64,000 nucleotides of DNA from DATAEY01 sp045805565. GTDB taxonomy: Bacteria; Actinomycetota; Thermoleophilia; Solirubrobacterales; Solirubrobacteraceae. A program made the translations under genes and the position numbers. This document shows positions 43,236 through 54,369 of the stretch, in pieces. Under the pieces are notes generated by a model, which worked only from the letters and a program-made list of their open reading frames with translations, was not told where the DNA came from and made no database searches. Positions within the stretch are counted from its first letter, which is position 1. Every line of letters begins with the position of its first letter. The DNA lies in the NCBI GenBank assembly GCA_045805565.1, contig JBJMKZ010000039.1, forward strand, positions 62,001-126,000, written 5' to 3'.

Positions 43236-43625
43236 ATGCGAATCGCGGTCAAGGGACGCAACACCGACGTCAGCGCGCAACTGCGCGAGCACATCCAGAG
43301 GCGGTTCCGCCGGATCTCGCGCCAGGTGTCCGCGCTGGCGGAGCTGGAGGTCGAGCTGCGGCAGGAGCGCAACCCGGCGATTCCCGACTCGCAGGTCGCC
43401 GAGGCGACGCTCCACCTCAAGGGCGTCACGCTGCGCGCGTGCGACGCCTCGCCGGACATGCTGCGCTCGGTCAACCTGTGCGCCGACGACCTCGCGCGGC
43501 AGGTCAAGCGCCATCGTGACAAGCGCCGCAAACGTCGCCCGGCGCGAACCTCCCAGGTGCCCGTGACCGGCACCGAGCTGGGCCCCGGACCGCCCTCCGG
43601 CGGCGACGTGCGACCCGCCGCGTGA
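43236..43625 (+). CDS. hpf: Ribosome hibernation-promoting factor, short form (HPF/RaiA family)
   Basis: A 129-residue protein with the sigma-54-modulation/HPF fold: RIAVKGRNTDVSAQLREHIQRRFRRISRQV, EVELRQERNP, EATLHLKGVTLRACDASPDMLRSVNLCADDLARQVKRHRDKRRKRR. It binds the small subunit decoding site in stationary phase. Actinobacterial HPFs I know are long forms with a second, dimerising domain; here only a basic stretch and a 25-residue Pro/Gly tail follow. The ATG follows AGGAGG. Confidence 0.85.
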   Translation: MRIAVKGRNTDVSAQLREHIQRRFRRISRQVSALAELEVELRQERNPAIPDSQVAEATLHLKGVTLRACDASPDMLRSVNLCADDLARQVKRHRDKRRKRRPARTSQVPVTGTELGPGPPSGGDVRPAA

Positions 43626-43663
43626 CCCCGCCGGGCGCCCGCGGGGCCTGCGAGGGGCGTTGC

Positions 43664-43669
43664 TAGGCT
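43664..43669 (+). promoter_or_regulatory. Leaderless -10 box (TAGGCT) for secA
   Basis: TAGGCT ends 8 nt before the secA ATG at 43678. Confidence 0.45.
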
Positions 43670-43677
43670 AGGCCCGG

Positions 43678-46584
<2,907 letters not shown>

Positions 46585-46674
46585 CGCCATGACACGCCGG
46601 GATTACGTCGACGTGCCACCGCGCATAGCCGGCGCCGACGGAAGGACCCAACTCGACTCGGGAGGCCAGACGCC

Positions 46675-46968
46675 ATGGAGACATTCGTGATCCTTCGCCG
46701 CAGCGGGTGGAGGTCGCCGGACGAGCTGCGCGAGGCCGCGGAGCGTTCCACTCGGGCGGGCGAGCAGATGCCCGACGACATCCGCTGGATCCGCTCCTAC
46801 GTGCTGGAGGAGGACGGCGGATCGGTGGGCACGGTCTGCATCTACCAGGCCAGCGGCGAGGAGGCGATCCGCCAGCACGCGTCGAAGGCCGACCTCCCCG
46901 TCGACGAGGTGATCCGCGTGGCTGACACCGTGCTGGTTCGTCCCGATCCGGAGCCCGCCTCGGCCTGA
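46675..46968 (+). CDS. DUF4242 small protein
   Basis: A 97-residue protein of the DUF4242 (nickel-binding SCO4226-like) family: ETFVILRRSGWRSPDEL, IRWIRSYVLEEDGGSVGTVCIYQASGEEAIRQHASKADLPVDEVIRVADTVL. The ferredoxin-like fold and the one-line IYQA block are recognisable. The physiological role is unknown. The ATG follows GGGAGG. It stands alone between secA and prfB. Confidence 0.7.
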   Translation: METFVILRRSGWRSPDELREAAERSTRAGEQMPDDIRWIRSYVLEEDGGSVGTVCIYQASGEEAIRQHASKADLPVDEVIRVADTVLVRPDPEPASA

Positions 46969-47012
46969 ACGACCCCCCGCGGGGCCCGGCCGGGGTGGCC
47001 GACCGCGTGAGC

Positions 47013-47018
47013 TAGCCT
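47013..47018 (+). promoter_or_regulatory. Leaderless -10 box (TAGCCT) for prfB
   Basis: TAGCCT ends 6 nt before the prfB ATG at 47025. Confidence 0.45.
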
Positions 47019-47024
47019 GATTCC

Positions 47025-48132
47025 ATGCCCGCCCAGCCGGCCTCCGAGCCAACGCCCCAGCGCCTCGCGGCGATCCGCGACCAGCTTCAGCTGCTCGCGG
47101 ACTACCTTTGACCCCGAGGCGCTCGAGCGACGCGTGGGCGAGCTCGAGGCCCGGATGGGTGAGGCGGGCTTCTGGGACGATCAGGAGCAGGCGGCGCGGA
47201 TCGGGGCCGAGCACGCCAGGGCGTCCCGCAAGCTGACCACGTTTCGCGAGCTGGAGCGCGACGTCCAGGACCTCACGGGACTCGTCGAGCTCGTCCAGGA
47301 GGACGAGTCGCTGGGGGCCGAGTTGGCCGAGCAGTTCGGCTCCGTTGAGCGGCGGCTCGCGGAGCTCGAGGAGGAACGTCTGTTCTCGGGGCGCTACGAC
47401 GCCGGCGACGCGCTGGTCACCGTGAACGCGGGGGCCGGCGGCACCGACGCCCAGGACTGGGCGGAGATGGTGCTTCGGATGGAGATGCGCTGGGCCGAGA
47501 AGCGGGGCTTTGCCGTCCAGCTGCTCGAGGTCAGCCCGGGGGAGGAGGCGGGCATCAAGTCGGCCACCTTCCGGGTGTCCGGCGAGAATGCCTACGGGCT
47601 GTACTCGGCCGAGAAGGGGGTTCATCGCCTGGTCCGCCTCTCGCCGTTCGACGCCGCCAGGCGCCGGCAGACGTCGTTCGCGGGTGTCGAGGTCTCGCCG
47701 GTGGTGGACGACGCCACCGAGGTCGAGATCTCCGACGACGACCTCCAGCTCGACACCTACCGGGCCAGTGGCGCCGGCGGCCAGCACGTCAACAAGACCG
47801 ATTCGGCGGTCAGGATCACCCACCGGCCGACCGGCATCGTCGTGCAGTGCCAGAACGAGCGCTCGCAGTCCTCGAACAAGGCGACCGCGATGGCGATGCT
47901 GCGCTCCAAGCTCCTGGAACGGCGCGAGCGCGAGCGTCGGGAGGAGATCGCGCGCGAGCGCGGCGACGCCCAGGACGTCAACTTCGGCTCCCAGATCCGC
48001 TCCTACGTCCTGCATCCGTACACGTTGGTCAAGGACCACCGGACCGATCAGGAGGTGGGCGACGCCGATCGTGTCCTCGACGGCGACCTCGACGACCTGG
48101 TGCGAGGCTACCTGCTGAAGGCCGCCCGATGA
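47025..48132 (+). CDS. prfB: Peptide chain release factor 2, expressed through programmed +1 frameshift
   Basis: RF2 for UGA and UAA. The zero frame runs from ATG 47025 for 28 codons to an in-frame TGA at 47109-47111; the rest lies in the +1 frame from the GAC at 47110. The junction is CTT TGA C, identical to the autoregulatory site of E. coli prfB, and joins ...LLADYL to DPEALERRVG. The full product is about 368 residues with GGQ at 251-253 and the RF2-type SPF loop (RLSPFDAARRRQTSF). When RF2 is scarce the ribosome slips and makes more. Leaderless start. Confidence 0.93.
47106..47112 (+). promoter_or_regulatory. prfB programmed +1 frameshift site
   Basis: CTTTGAC: Leu codon, stop codon in a poor context (C follows), slip onto TTT and continue at GAC. 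The upstream Shine-Dalgarno-like AGGGGG of enterobacteria, three nt before CTT, is replaced by GCGGAC, so stimulation should be weaker. Confidence 0.85.
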
Positions 48133-49661
48133 GCGCGGCGCGCGACCACGACCCGGCCGCAGCGCCCGCCCGGCCCGTGGTCGCCGCGGCCGCCGAGCAG
48201 CAGACCGCCCCGTACCTGGACGCCATCACCGCCTACGGCTTCCGCGGCCCGACCCGCTTCCACGTCCCCGGCCACAAGGGCGGCGCAGGGGCCGATCCGG
48301 GCCTGCGGCGGGCGATCGGCGACGCGCTGGCGCTCGACGTCAACCAGGAGATGCCCGGCATCGACGTGGGGCCGTGGCCCACCCCCTACGACCGGGCCGA
48401 GCTGCTGGCCGCCGAGGCGTACGGCGCGCAGCGGACCTGGTTCTTGACCAACGGCGCCACCCAGGGCAACCACGCCCTGTGCCTGGCCCTCGCCGCGTCG
48501 GGGACCCGGGTCCTCGTCCAGCGCAACTCCCATGCTTCGCTCGTCGACGGCCTGGTCCTCAGCGGCGGGGCTCCCCATTGGATCGCCCCCGAGTACGACG
48601 AGCAGCTTGGGATGGCGCATGGGATCACCCCCGAGGCGCTGGCCGCGGCGTTCGAGCGGGCGCCCGAGGCGCGCGCGGCGTTCGTCCTCTCCCCGACCTA
48701 CTACGGGATTGCCGCCGACGTGGAGGGCTGTGCGCGCGTCGCCCGCGCGGCGGGCGTCGCGCTGGTGGTGGACGAGGCGTGGGGACCGCACTTCGGTTTC
48801 CATCCCGACCTGCCGCCGTCCGCCCTGGCCCAGGGCGCCGACCTGGTCCTGAGCTCCACGCACAAGACCGTCGGCTCGCTCACCCAGTCCGCCATGCTGC
48901 ACGTGGCGCCGGGGGGGAGGGTGGACGTGGATCGGCTGTCCCGCGCCGTCCGGCTGGTGCGCTCCACCAGCGTCAACTCGCTGCTGCTCGGGTCGCTCGA
49001 CGCCGCGCGCCGGCAGCTGGCCGTGCACGGCGAAGCCCTGCTGGAGCGCACCCTGAGCGCCGCCGCACACGCGCGCGCCGCCATCGCCGAGGTCCCCGGC
49101 TGCTGTTTGGTGGGCGAGGAGATGGTGGGCCGTCCCGGAGTTGCGGGCTGGGATCCCATGCGCATCACCGTCGACGTGCGCCGGACGGGCGCCAGCGGGT
49201 TCGAGGTGGCCGACGCGCTGCGCACGCTCTACGACGTCCACGTCGAGCTGGCCACCCATGCGACGCTGGTCCTGGTGCTCGGGATCGGGCAGCCGGTGGA
49301 GGCGCTCGACCGCTTCGTGCACGATCTCGCCGAGGTGGTTCGGCGCGTGTCACGTCCCGGCAGCGCCAGCGCGGTCACCCGCCCCAGCGCCGCGTTCGAC
49401 ACCGAGCCCGTGGTGCCGCCGCGGGACGCCTTCCTGGGGCCATCGGAGCCGGTCGCGGTGCAGGAGGCGGTGGGTCGCGTGTCCAGCGAGTCGATCGCCG
49501 GCTATCCGCCGGGCATCCCCGCGCTGCTCCCGGGTGAGCGCATCACCGCCGAGGTCGTCTCCTACCTGCGCGAGCTCCGCGCCGCCGGGGCGCGGCTGCA
49601 CGGCGCCAGCGATCCGAGCTTCCACACGGTTCATGTGATGGTGGATGGCGAGGGCGCCTAG
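48129..49661 (+). CDS. Orn/Lys/Arg decarboxylase family PLP enzyme
   Basis: A 510-residue fold-type I PLP enzyme of the basic amino-acid decarboxylase family (short, YaaO/SpeA-like form without the N-terminal wing domain). Motifs: TRFHVPGHKGG, TNGATQGNHALCLAL, VDEAWGPHFGFH and the PLP lysine in LSSTHKTVGSLTQSAML. The C-terminal domain ends with ESIAGYPPGIPALLPGERI. Substrates in the family are lysine, arginine or ornithine, so polyamine synthesis is likely. ATGA overlap with prfB, 17-bp overlap with nadC. Confidence 0.85.
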   Translation: MSAARDHDPAAAPARPVVAAAAEQQTAPYLDAITAYGFRGPTRFHVPGHKGGAGADPGLRRAIGDALALDVNQEMPGIDVGPWPTPYDRAELLAAEAYGAQRTWFLTNGATQGNHALCLALAASGTRVLVQRNSHASLVDGLVLSGGAPHWIAPEYDEQLGMAHGITPEALAAAFERAPEARAAFVLSPTYYGIAADVEGCARVARAAGVALVVDEAWGPHFGFHPDLPPSALAQGADLVLSSTHKTVGSLTQSAMLHVAPGGRVDVDRLSRAVRLVRSTSVNSLLLGSLDAARRQLAVHGEALLERTLSAAAHARAAIAEVPGCCLVGEEMVGRPGVAGWDPMRITVDVRRTGASGFEVADALRTLYDVHVELATHATLVLVLGIGQPVEALDRFVHDLAEVVRRVSRPGSASAVTRPSAAFDTEPVVPPRDAFLGPSEPVAVQEAVGRVSSESIAGYPPGIPALLPGERITAEVVSYLRELRAAGARLHGASDPSFHTVHVMVDGEGA

Positions 49662-50505
49662 CCGGGGCGCGTCGGCGCCCGAGCCCCTGGCCGACACCGT
49701 GGCCCGGGCGCTGGCCGAGGACATCGGTCCGGGCGACGTCACGACCCGGGCCACGGTTCCCGACGCGGCCCGGGCCGAGGCGACGATCGAGCAGAAGGCG
49801 CCGGGCGTCGTCTACGGGCTCGAGATCGTCGAGCTGGTCTTCAGGCACCTGGATCCCGAGATCCAGCTCGAGCCGCGGGCGCCGGAGGGATGCTGGCGTG
49901 ACGCCGGAGAGGTCCTCGCGGCGCGCGGTCGCGCCGGCGCCCTGCTGGGCGCCGAGCGCACGGCGCTCAACTTCCTGGGCCACCTGTCGGGCATCGCCAC
50001 GCTGACGGCGCGATGCGTGCGCGCGGTGGAGGGCACGGGGGTGGGCATCCTCGACACCCGCAAGACGACTCCCGGGCTGCGCCTCCTGGAGAAGGCGGCG
50101 GTACGGGCGGGGGGCGGGACCAACCACCGGGCGGGGCTGTACGACGCGATCCTCATCAAGGACAACCACGTGGCGCTGGCAGGCGGCGTCGGGGAGGCGG
50201 TTCGCCGGGCGCGCGACGCCGCGCCGGAGCTCGAGCCGGAGGTCGAATGCCGCTCGAGCGCCGACATCGACGAGGCGCTCGCGGCCGGCGCGGCGCGGAT
50301 ACTGCTCGACAACATGACCCCGGCCCGGCTGCGGACGGCGGTCGAGCAGGTGGGGGGTCGGGCGACGCTGGAGGCCAGCGGAGGCATGACGCTCGAGACG
50401 CTTCGGGAATACGCGCTCACCGGCGTACAATTCATCTCGGTCGGCGCGCTGACCCATTCGGCGCCGGCGCTCGACCTGTCCCTCACCCTCCACCCTCTCC
50501 GATGA
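49645..50505 (+). CDS. nadC: Nicotinate-nucleotide pyrophosphorylase (carboxylating)
   Basis: A 286-residue quinolinate phosphoribosyltransferase, which forms nicotinate mononucleotide from quinolinate and PRPP. Blocks: ALAEDIGPGDVTTRATVP, AERTALNFLGHLSGIAT, DTRKTTPGLRLLEKAAVRAGGGTNHRAGLYDAILIKDNH and LEASGGMTLETLREYALTGVQFISVGALTHS. It couples by ATGA overlap to nadA. The order nadC-nadA lacks nadB here. Confidence 0.94.
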   Translation: MARAPSRGASAPEPLADTVARALAEDIGPGDVTTRATVPDAARAEATIEQKAPGVVYGLEIVELVFRHLDPEIQLEPRAPEGCWRDAGEVLAARGRAGALLGAERTALNFLGHLSGIATLTARCVRAVEGTGVGILDTRKTTPGLRLLEKAAVRAGGGTNHRAGLYDAILIKDNHVALAGGVGEAVRRARDAAPELEPEVECRSSADIDEALAAGAARILLDNMTPARLRTAVEQVGGRATLEASGGMTLETLREYALTGVQFISVGALTHSAPALDLSLTLHPLR

Positions 50506-51512
50506 ACCTTCCCGTCATCCAGCCGGGCGCATCCGGCACTCCCCTCGAGCTCGAGGACATCGGGAGCCTCCAGGAGGAGGTCCGGGCGCTCAAGCACGAG
50601 CGCGACGCGGTGGTCCTGGCGCACAACTACCAGGTGCCAGAGGTGCAGGACGTGGCCGACTACGTCGGTGACTCGCTGGGGCTGTCCCGGCAGGCCGCCG
50701 CGGCCCGCCAGTCGACGATCGTCTTCTGCGGCGTCCACTTCATGGCCGAGACGGCGTCGATCCTGTCGCCCGACAAGACGGTGCTGATCCCGGACCTGGA
50801 CGCGGGCTGCTCGCTGGCGGACTCGATCACCCCCGAGGAGGTGCGGGACTGGAAGGCCCAGCATCCCGGCGCGATCGTCGTGATGTACGTCAACACCTCC
50901 GCGGCGGTGAAGGCGCAGACCGATTACTGCGTGACCTCCTCCAACGCCGTGGCGGTGGTCGAGCACATCTACCGAGAGCACGGGCCGGAGGCCGAGATCC
51001 TCTTCGGCCCCGACATGTTCCTCGGCGCGTTCGTCGAGCACCGGACCGGCAGGCGCATGCACGTCTGGTCCGGCGAATGCCACGTCCACGCGGGCATCCG
51101 GCCGAACGACATCGCCGCAGTCCGCGAGCGCCACCCCGCCGCCGACTTCCTGATCCATCCCGAATGCGGCTGCTCGACTAGCGTGATGGAGTACGTGGCG
51201 GCCGGCGACGTCTGCGCCGACGGAGTCCACATGCTGTCGACCGGCGGAATGCTGGACTACGCCCGCCACGCCCGGCCGGGAGGCACCGCGATCGTGGCCA
51301 CCGAGACCGGGATGCTGCATCCGCTTCGTCAGGCGGCGCCCGACACCGAGTTCATCGCCGCCAACGAGCGCGCGAGCTGCCGCTACATGAAGATGATCAC
51401 CCTCACCAAGCTTCGCGACTCGCTGCGCCAAGGGGTACACGAGGTGCGGGTGCCGCCCGACGTCGCCGAGCGGGCGCGCCTCCCGATCGAGCGAATGGTG
51501 GCGATCTCCTAG
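50502..51512 (+). CDS. nadA: Quinolinate synthase
   Basis: A 336-residue 4Fe-4S enzyme condensing iminoaspartate with dihydroxyacetone phosphate. Family elements: VVLAHNYQVPEVQDVADYVGDSLGLS, the cluster cysteines in VFCGVHFMAETA, HPECGCSTSVMEY and CRYMKMITL, and the three-fold repeat pattern (GPDMFLG, CHVHAGI). No aspartate oxidase (nadB) lies adjacent, so iminoaspartate must come from a gene elsewhere. Confidence 0.94.
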   Translation: MNLPVIQPGASGTPLELEDIGSLQEEVRALKHERDAVVLAHNYQVPEVQDVADYVGDSLGLSRQAAAARQSTIVFCGVHFMAETASILSPDKTVLIPDLDAGCSLADSITPEEVRDWKAQHPGAIVVMYVNTSAAVKAQTDYCVTSSNAVAVVEHIYREHGPEAEILFGPDMFLGAFVEHRTGRRMHVWSGECHVHAGIRPNDIAAVRERHPAADFLIHPECGCSTSVMEYVAAGDVCADGVHMLSTGGMLDYARHARPGGTAIVATETGMLHPLRQAAPDTEFIAANERASCRYMKMITLTKLRDSLRQGVHEVRVPPDVAERARLPIERMVAIS

Positions 51513-51554
51513 CTAGGAGGCGGGGCGGCGCCGCGCAGCCCCTGCAGGCGACGG

Positions 51555-51572
51555 GGCCGGCGTGCGCCGGCC
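51555..51572. terminator. Hairpin between convergent nadA and sigma-factor genes
   Basis: GGCCGGCG and CGCCGGCC form a perfect inverted repeat around TG (effective loop about four bases). It lies between two convergent stops and can serve both strands. Confidence 0.5.
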
Positions 51573-51582
51573 TGTCCAGGCG

Positions 51583-52872
51583 TCAGTCGCCGGACTTCTT
51601 GTCGCCGGAGCCGCCGTCTTGGTTGGACCCGCTGCGGTCGCTCCCGGAGTCGGACTTGTCGCCGCGCGAATCGCCGCCGTCCGAACCGGAGCCGCTGTGG
51701 TCTGCGTCGCCGTCGGAGCCGCTCGATCCGGAGTCGCCGTGATCGCCGTCGCCGTCGCCATCCCCGGAGCCGCTGGTCTCCGATCCCGGCCCGCTGTTGT
51801 CGCCCTCGCGATCGCCCTCTTCGCCGCTGCCGTCGCGGGTGTCGCTGCCGGAGGTCTCGGTCCCTGCGCCGTCGCTCTCACCGGTGAGGCTGGCGGCAAT
51901 CGGACCGACGCTGCCAGGCCCGCGATTGACCCGACCTCGACCGTCATCGCCAGATCCGCCGGCCGTCCCTGACTCCAGCATGGCCTTGTGGGTGATGCGA
52001 GCCAGGGACCGGCCGGTCGCCGCCCGGCCGTGCGCCCGACTGTGCAGCGAGACCTGGCCGACGTGGGACCGGACGCGGCTGACGTGAGCGGCCCGGGGAC
52101 GATCCGCCGCGGAGTCGCCCGCGGCGGTGGAGGGATGGTCGAGGCGGGTTCCCGCCTCGACCGCGAGCACGCCCGCCACCACCGCCACCGTGCCGGTCTT
52201 GATCAGCACCCCCGCCCCGCCGGCGGCCCCCCCGCCCGCCGCGAGCTCGCTGATCCTGGCGGTGACGGGCGCGTCCCCGCCGCCCAGGGAGGCGGCCCAG
52301 CTGATCACCGGAGTCGGGGTGAGGGCCGTCGCCGCCGACCGCAGCGCCATGCGAGCACGGTGTATGAGCTGGCGAACCGCCCCTTCGCTGATCTGCAGCT
52401 CGCGGGCGATTTCGGCGCGGCTCTGGCCCTCGACCACCGTGCGCAGCAGGGCCTCGCGCTGGTTGGCGGGCAGCGCGGCGACACCGGCCAGCGTCTCGCG
52501 CATGACCGCCCGGCGCTCGAGCTCGGCCTCCGGAGCCGGAGCGAGCCGCAGTGCCTCGCTGAGCTCGCTGTAGTCGTAACCGGCACGCTTGGCGGCGTCG
52601 ATCGCCGCGTTGCGCGTGATCCGGTACAGCCAGGCGCGCAGGTCGACCACCGGGGTGCCCCCCCGGATCGTCGACCAGGCGCTGACAAACGCCTGCTGGA
52701 CCGCGTCCTCGGCGCGCGCCTCGGGCAGGTATCGCCGGCAGTAGCGCATCATCGGCCGGCGATAGCGCTCCACGATCGCCTCGAAGGCGCGCTCGTAGCC
52801 CTGCCGCGTCAGCGCCAGCAGCCGCTCGTCGGACTGCGTGCGCAGCAGGGTGGCCGAGACTATGGGGGTCAT
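51583..52872 (-). CDS. ECF-type RNA polymerase sigma factor fused to a membrane segment and low-complexity tail
   Basis: A 429-residue protein. Residues 14-90 are sigma region 2 (YERAFEAIVERYRRPMMRYCRRYL, AEDAVQQAFVSAW, LRAWLYRITRNAAID). Residues 125-180 are region 4 with the helix-turn-helix GQSRAEIARELQISEGAVRQLIHRAR. Normal ECF factors end near 180-190. Here a Gly/Ala stretch leads to one hydrophobic helix at about 221-240 (VLIKTGTVAVVAGVLAVEAG), then a basic linker. The last 120 residues are almost only Ser, Gly and Asp. This suggests a sigma factor tethered at the membrane with an exposed tail, perhaps freed by proteolysis. No anti-sigma gene is adjacent. Confidence 0.87.
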   Translation of the reverse strand: MTPIVSATLLRTQSDERLLALTRQGYERAFEAIVERYRRPMMRYCRRYLPEARAEDAVQQAFVSAWSTIRGGTPVVDLRAWLYRITRNAAIDAAKRAGYDYSELSEALRLAPAPEAELERRAVMRETLAGVAALPANQREALLRTVVEGQSRAEIARELQISEGAVRQLIHRARMALRSAATALTPTPVISWAASLGGGDAPVTARISELAAGGGAAGGAGVLIKTGTVAVVAGVLAVEAGTRLDHPSTAAGDSAADRPRAAHVSRVRSHVGQVSLHSRAHGRAATGRSLARITHKAMLESGTAGGSGDDGRGRVNRGPGSVGPIAASLTGESDGAGTETSGSDTRDGSGEEGDREGDNSGPGSETSGSGDGDGDGDHGDSGSSGSDGDADHSGSGSDGGDSRGDKSDSGSDRSGSNQDGGSGDKKSGD

Positions 52873-53000
52873 GCCTTCTGCATGGAATGCGTCCGGTTGC
52901 GGCTCAGCCGGTCTGGCGCCACGAGGCGCTACCCCTAAGACGAGGGTACCCCCGTAAGGTCACGAGAACCGGATTCGAGCGTGTGGAGACTTAGACGGCC

Positions 53001-54275
53001 TCAGCCGTCGAACTCTTCCGGCTCATGGGGCCCCACGCAGGCGACGGCCAGCTCGGGCGAGATCCCGCGGGCGATCTCGGCGACCTCCTCGAAGCTGACC
53101 GAGTCGAGCGCGGCGATCGCCGCGTCGGGGTCTATGTCCTCGCCGTGGACGATCGCCTGGTTGGCGGCGTAGCGGGCGACGGCGTTGGCATTCTCGAAGG
53201 CGAGCACCAAGCGGCCGGCGGCGTAGGCTCGCGCTCGGTCGACCTCGGCCCGGGTCGGACCGTCGCGACGCAGCTCATCGACGATCTCGCCCATTCGCGC
53301 GAACGCCTCGACGCACTTGCCGGAATCCAGACCGGCCGAGAGCTGGAGGATCGGGACGTCGGCGAACGAGTGGTCGATCGAGTACACCGAGTACGCCAAC
53401 CCACGCTTCTCGCGGATCTCGTCGAACAGCCGCGAGCCCATCGAGCCGCCCAGGAGGGTCGAGTAGATGGCCAGGGCCGCCCGGGCCGGGCGGTCGGAGA
53501 CGTCGATCGACGGGCGGTACGAGAGCCGAAGATGGGACTGCTTGGAGTCTCGCTGCTCGACCAGCCGGCGGGGGGCGAAGGACGGCGCTGGGTCATAGCC
53601 CCCGGGCGCCGGCAGATCGGGAAAGCGGCCGAACAGCTCGGCCAGCGCGCCGTTGCCCGCGGCCGCCGGCGATTCCCCGGGCAGCGACTCGAGGTTTCCC
53701 ACGATGAACGCGCCACCCCGCCGGCCGGACCAGCGTCGCTGGCGGAAGGCGATGATCGCCTCGCGCGGGAACGTGCGCAGGTGCTCCTCGATGCCCAGCA
53801 CCGGGCGGCCGAGAGGATGCTCGCCGAACGCGGCCGAGTCGATGAGGTGCTCGGCCCGGGTCGCCGGCTGATCGTTGGCGCGTGCGATCTCCTGGATCAC
53901 CACTCCCCGCTCGCGGTCGAGCTCGTCGGCGTCCAGGTGCGGCCGGGCCACGAAGTCCGTGAGCAGATCGATCGCCTCCATCGCCGCCTGCGCCCGGGCG
54001 GTGATGTGGAACGCCACCAGGTCGTGGCTGGTGTACGCGTTGAGCTGGGCCCCCAGCCGCTCGGCCGTCTCGTTGACGTCCCGGTAGGTGGGGTACTTCT
54101 CGCCGCCCTTGAACACGAGGTGCTCGAGGAAGTGCGCCATCCCGTTCTCCTCCGGACGCTCCGTCCGGGCGCCGGCGTCGAACGCCGCCAGCACGGTCAC
54201 CACCCGCGTGCCGGGCAGGGGCACGCGGTGGACCGGGAGGCCGTTCTCGAGCTGCTCGGTGACGATCGAGGCCAT
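53001..54275 (-). CDS. M16-family zinc peptidase
   Basis: A 424-residue processing-protease-like enzyme. The inverted zinc motif HFLEH (in GMAHFLEHLVFKGGEKYP) is present, with the downstream ligand Glu in ELDRERGVVIQEIA. The non-catalytic half contains SMGSRLFDEIREKRGLAYSVYS. The ATG at 54275 follows AGGAG and a TACCGT -10 box on the minus strand; the longer open frame is not needed. In actinobacteria the gene often follows genes for polynucleotide phosphorylase; here it stands next to ftsE and the sigma factor. Confidence 0.9.
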   Translation of the reverse strand: MASIVTEQLENGLPVHRVPLPGTRVVTVLAAFDAGARTERPEENGMAHFLEHLVFKGGEKYPTYRDVNETAERLGAQLNAYTSHDLVAFHITARAQAAMEAIDLLTDFVARPHLDADELDRERGVVIQEIARANDQPATRAEHLIDSAAFGEHPLGRPVLGIEEHLRTFPREAIIAFRQRRWSGRRGGAFIVGNLESLPGESPAAAGNGALAELFGRFPDLPAPGGYDPAPSFAPRRLVEQRDSKQSHLRLSYRPSIDVSDRPARAALAIYSTLLGGSMGSRLFDEIREKRGLAYSVYSIDHSFADVPILQLSAGLDSGKCVEAFARMGEIVDELRRDGPTRAEVDRARAYAAGRLVLAFENANAVARYAANQAIVHGEDIDPDAAIAALDSVSFEEVAEIARGISPELAVACVGPHEPEEFDG

Positions 54276-54354
54276 GCCTGCTCCTACGGTAGCGCGAGAT
54301 GCACGAACGCTTGCAGCACCCCTCGAGCGCGGGCCATACGCGGTCGGGCACGCT

Positions 54355-54360
54355 ACCCTG
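54355..54360 (+). promoter_or_regulatory. Leaderless -10 box (TACCCT) for ftsEX
   Basis: TACCCT ends 9 nt before the ftsE ATG at 54370. Confidence 0.45.
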
Positions 54361-54369
54361 CGCCCCCGC

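Noticed and set aside
47025..47111. Reading prfB as a pseudogene because of the early TGA
   Set aside because: CTTTGAC is the known programmed frameshift site and the rest of the gene is intact.
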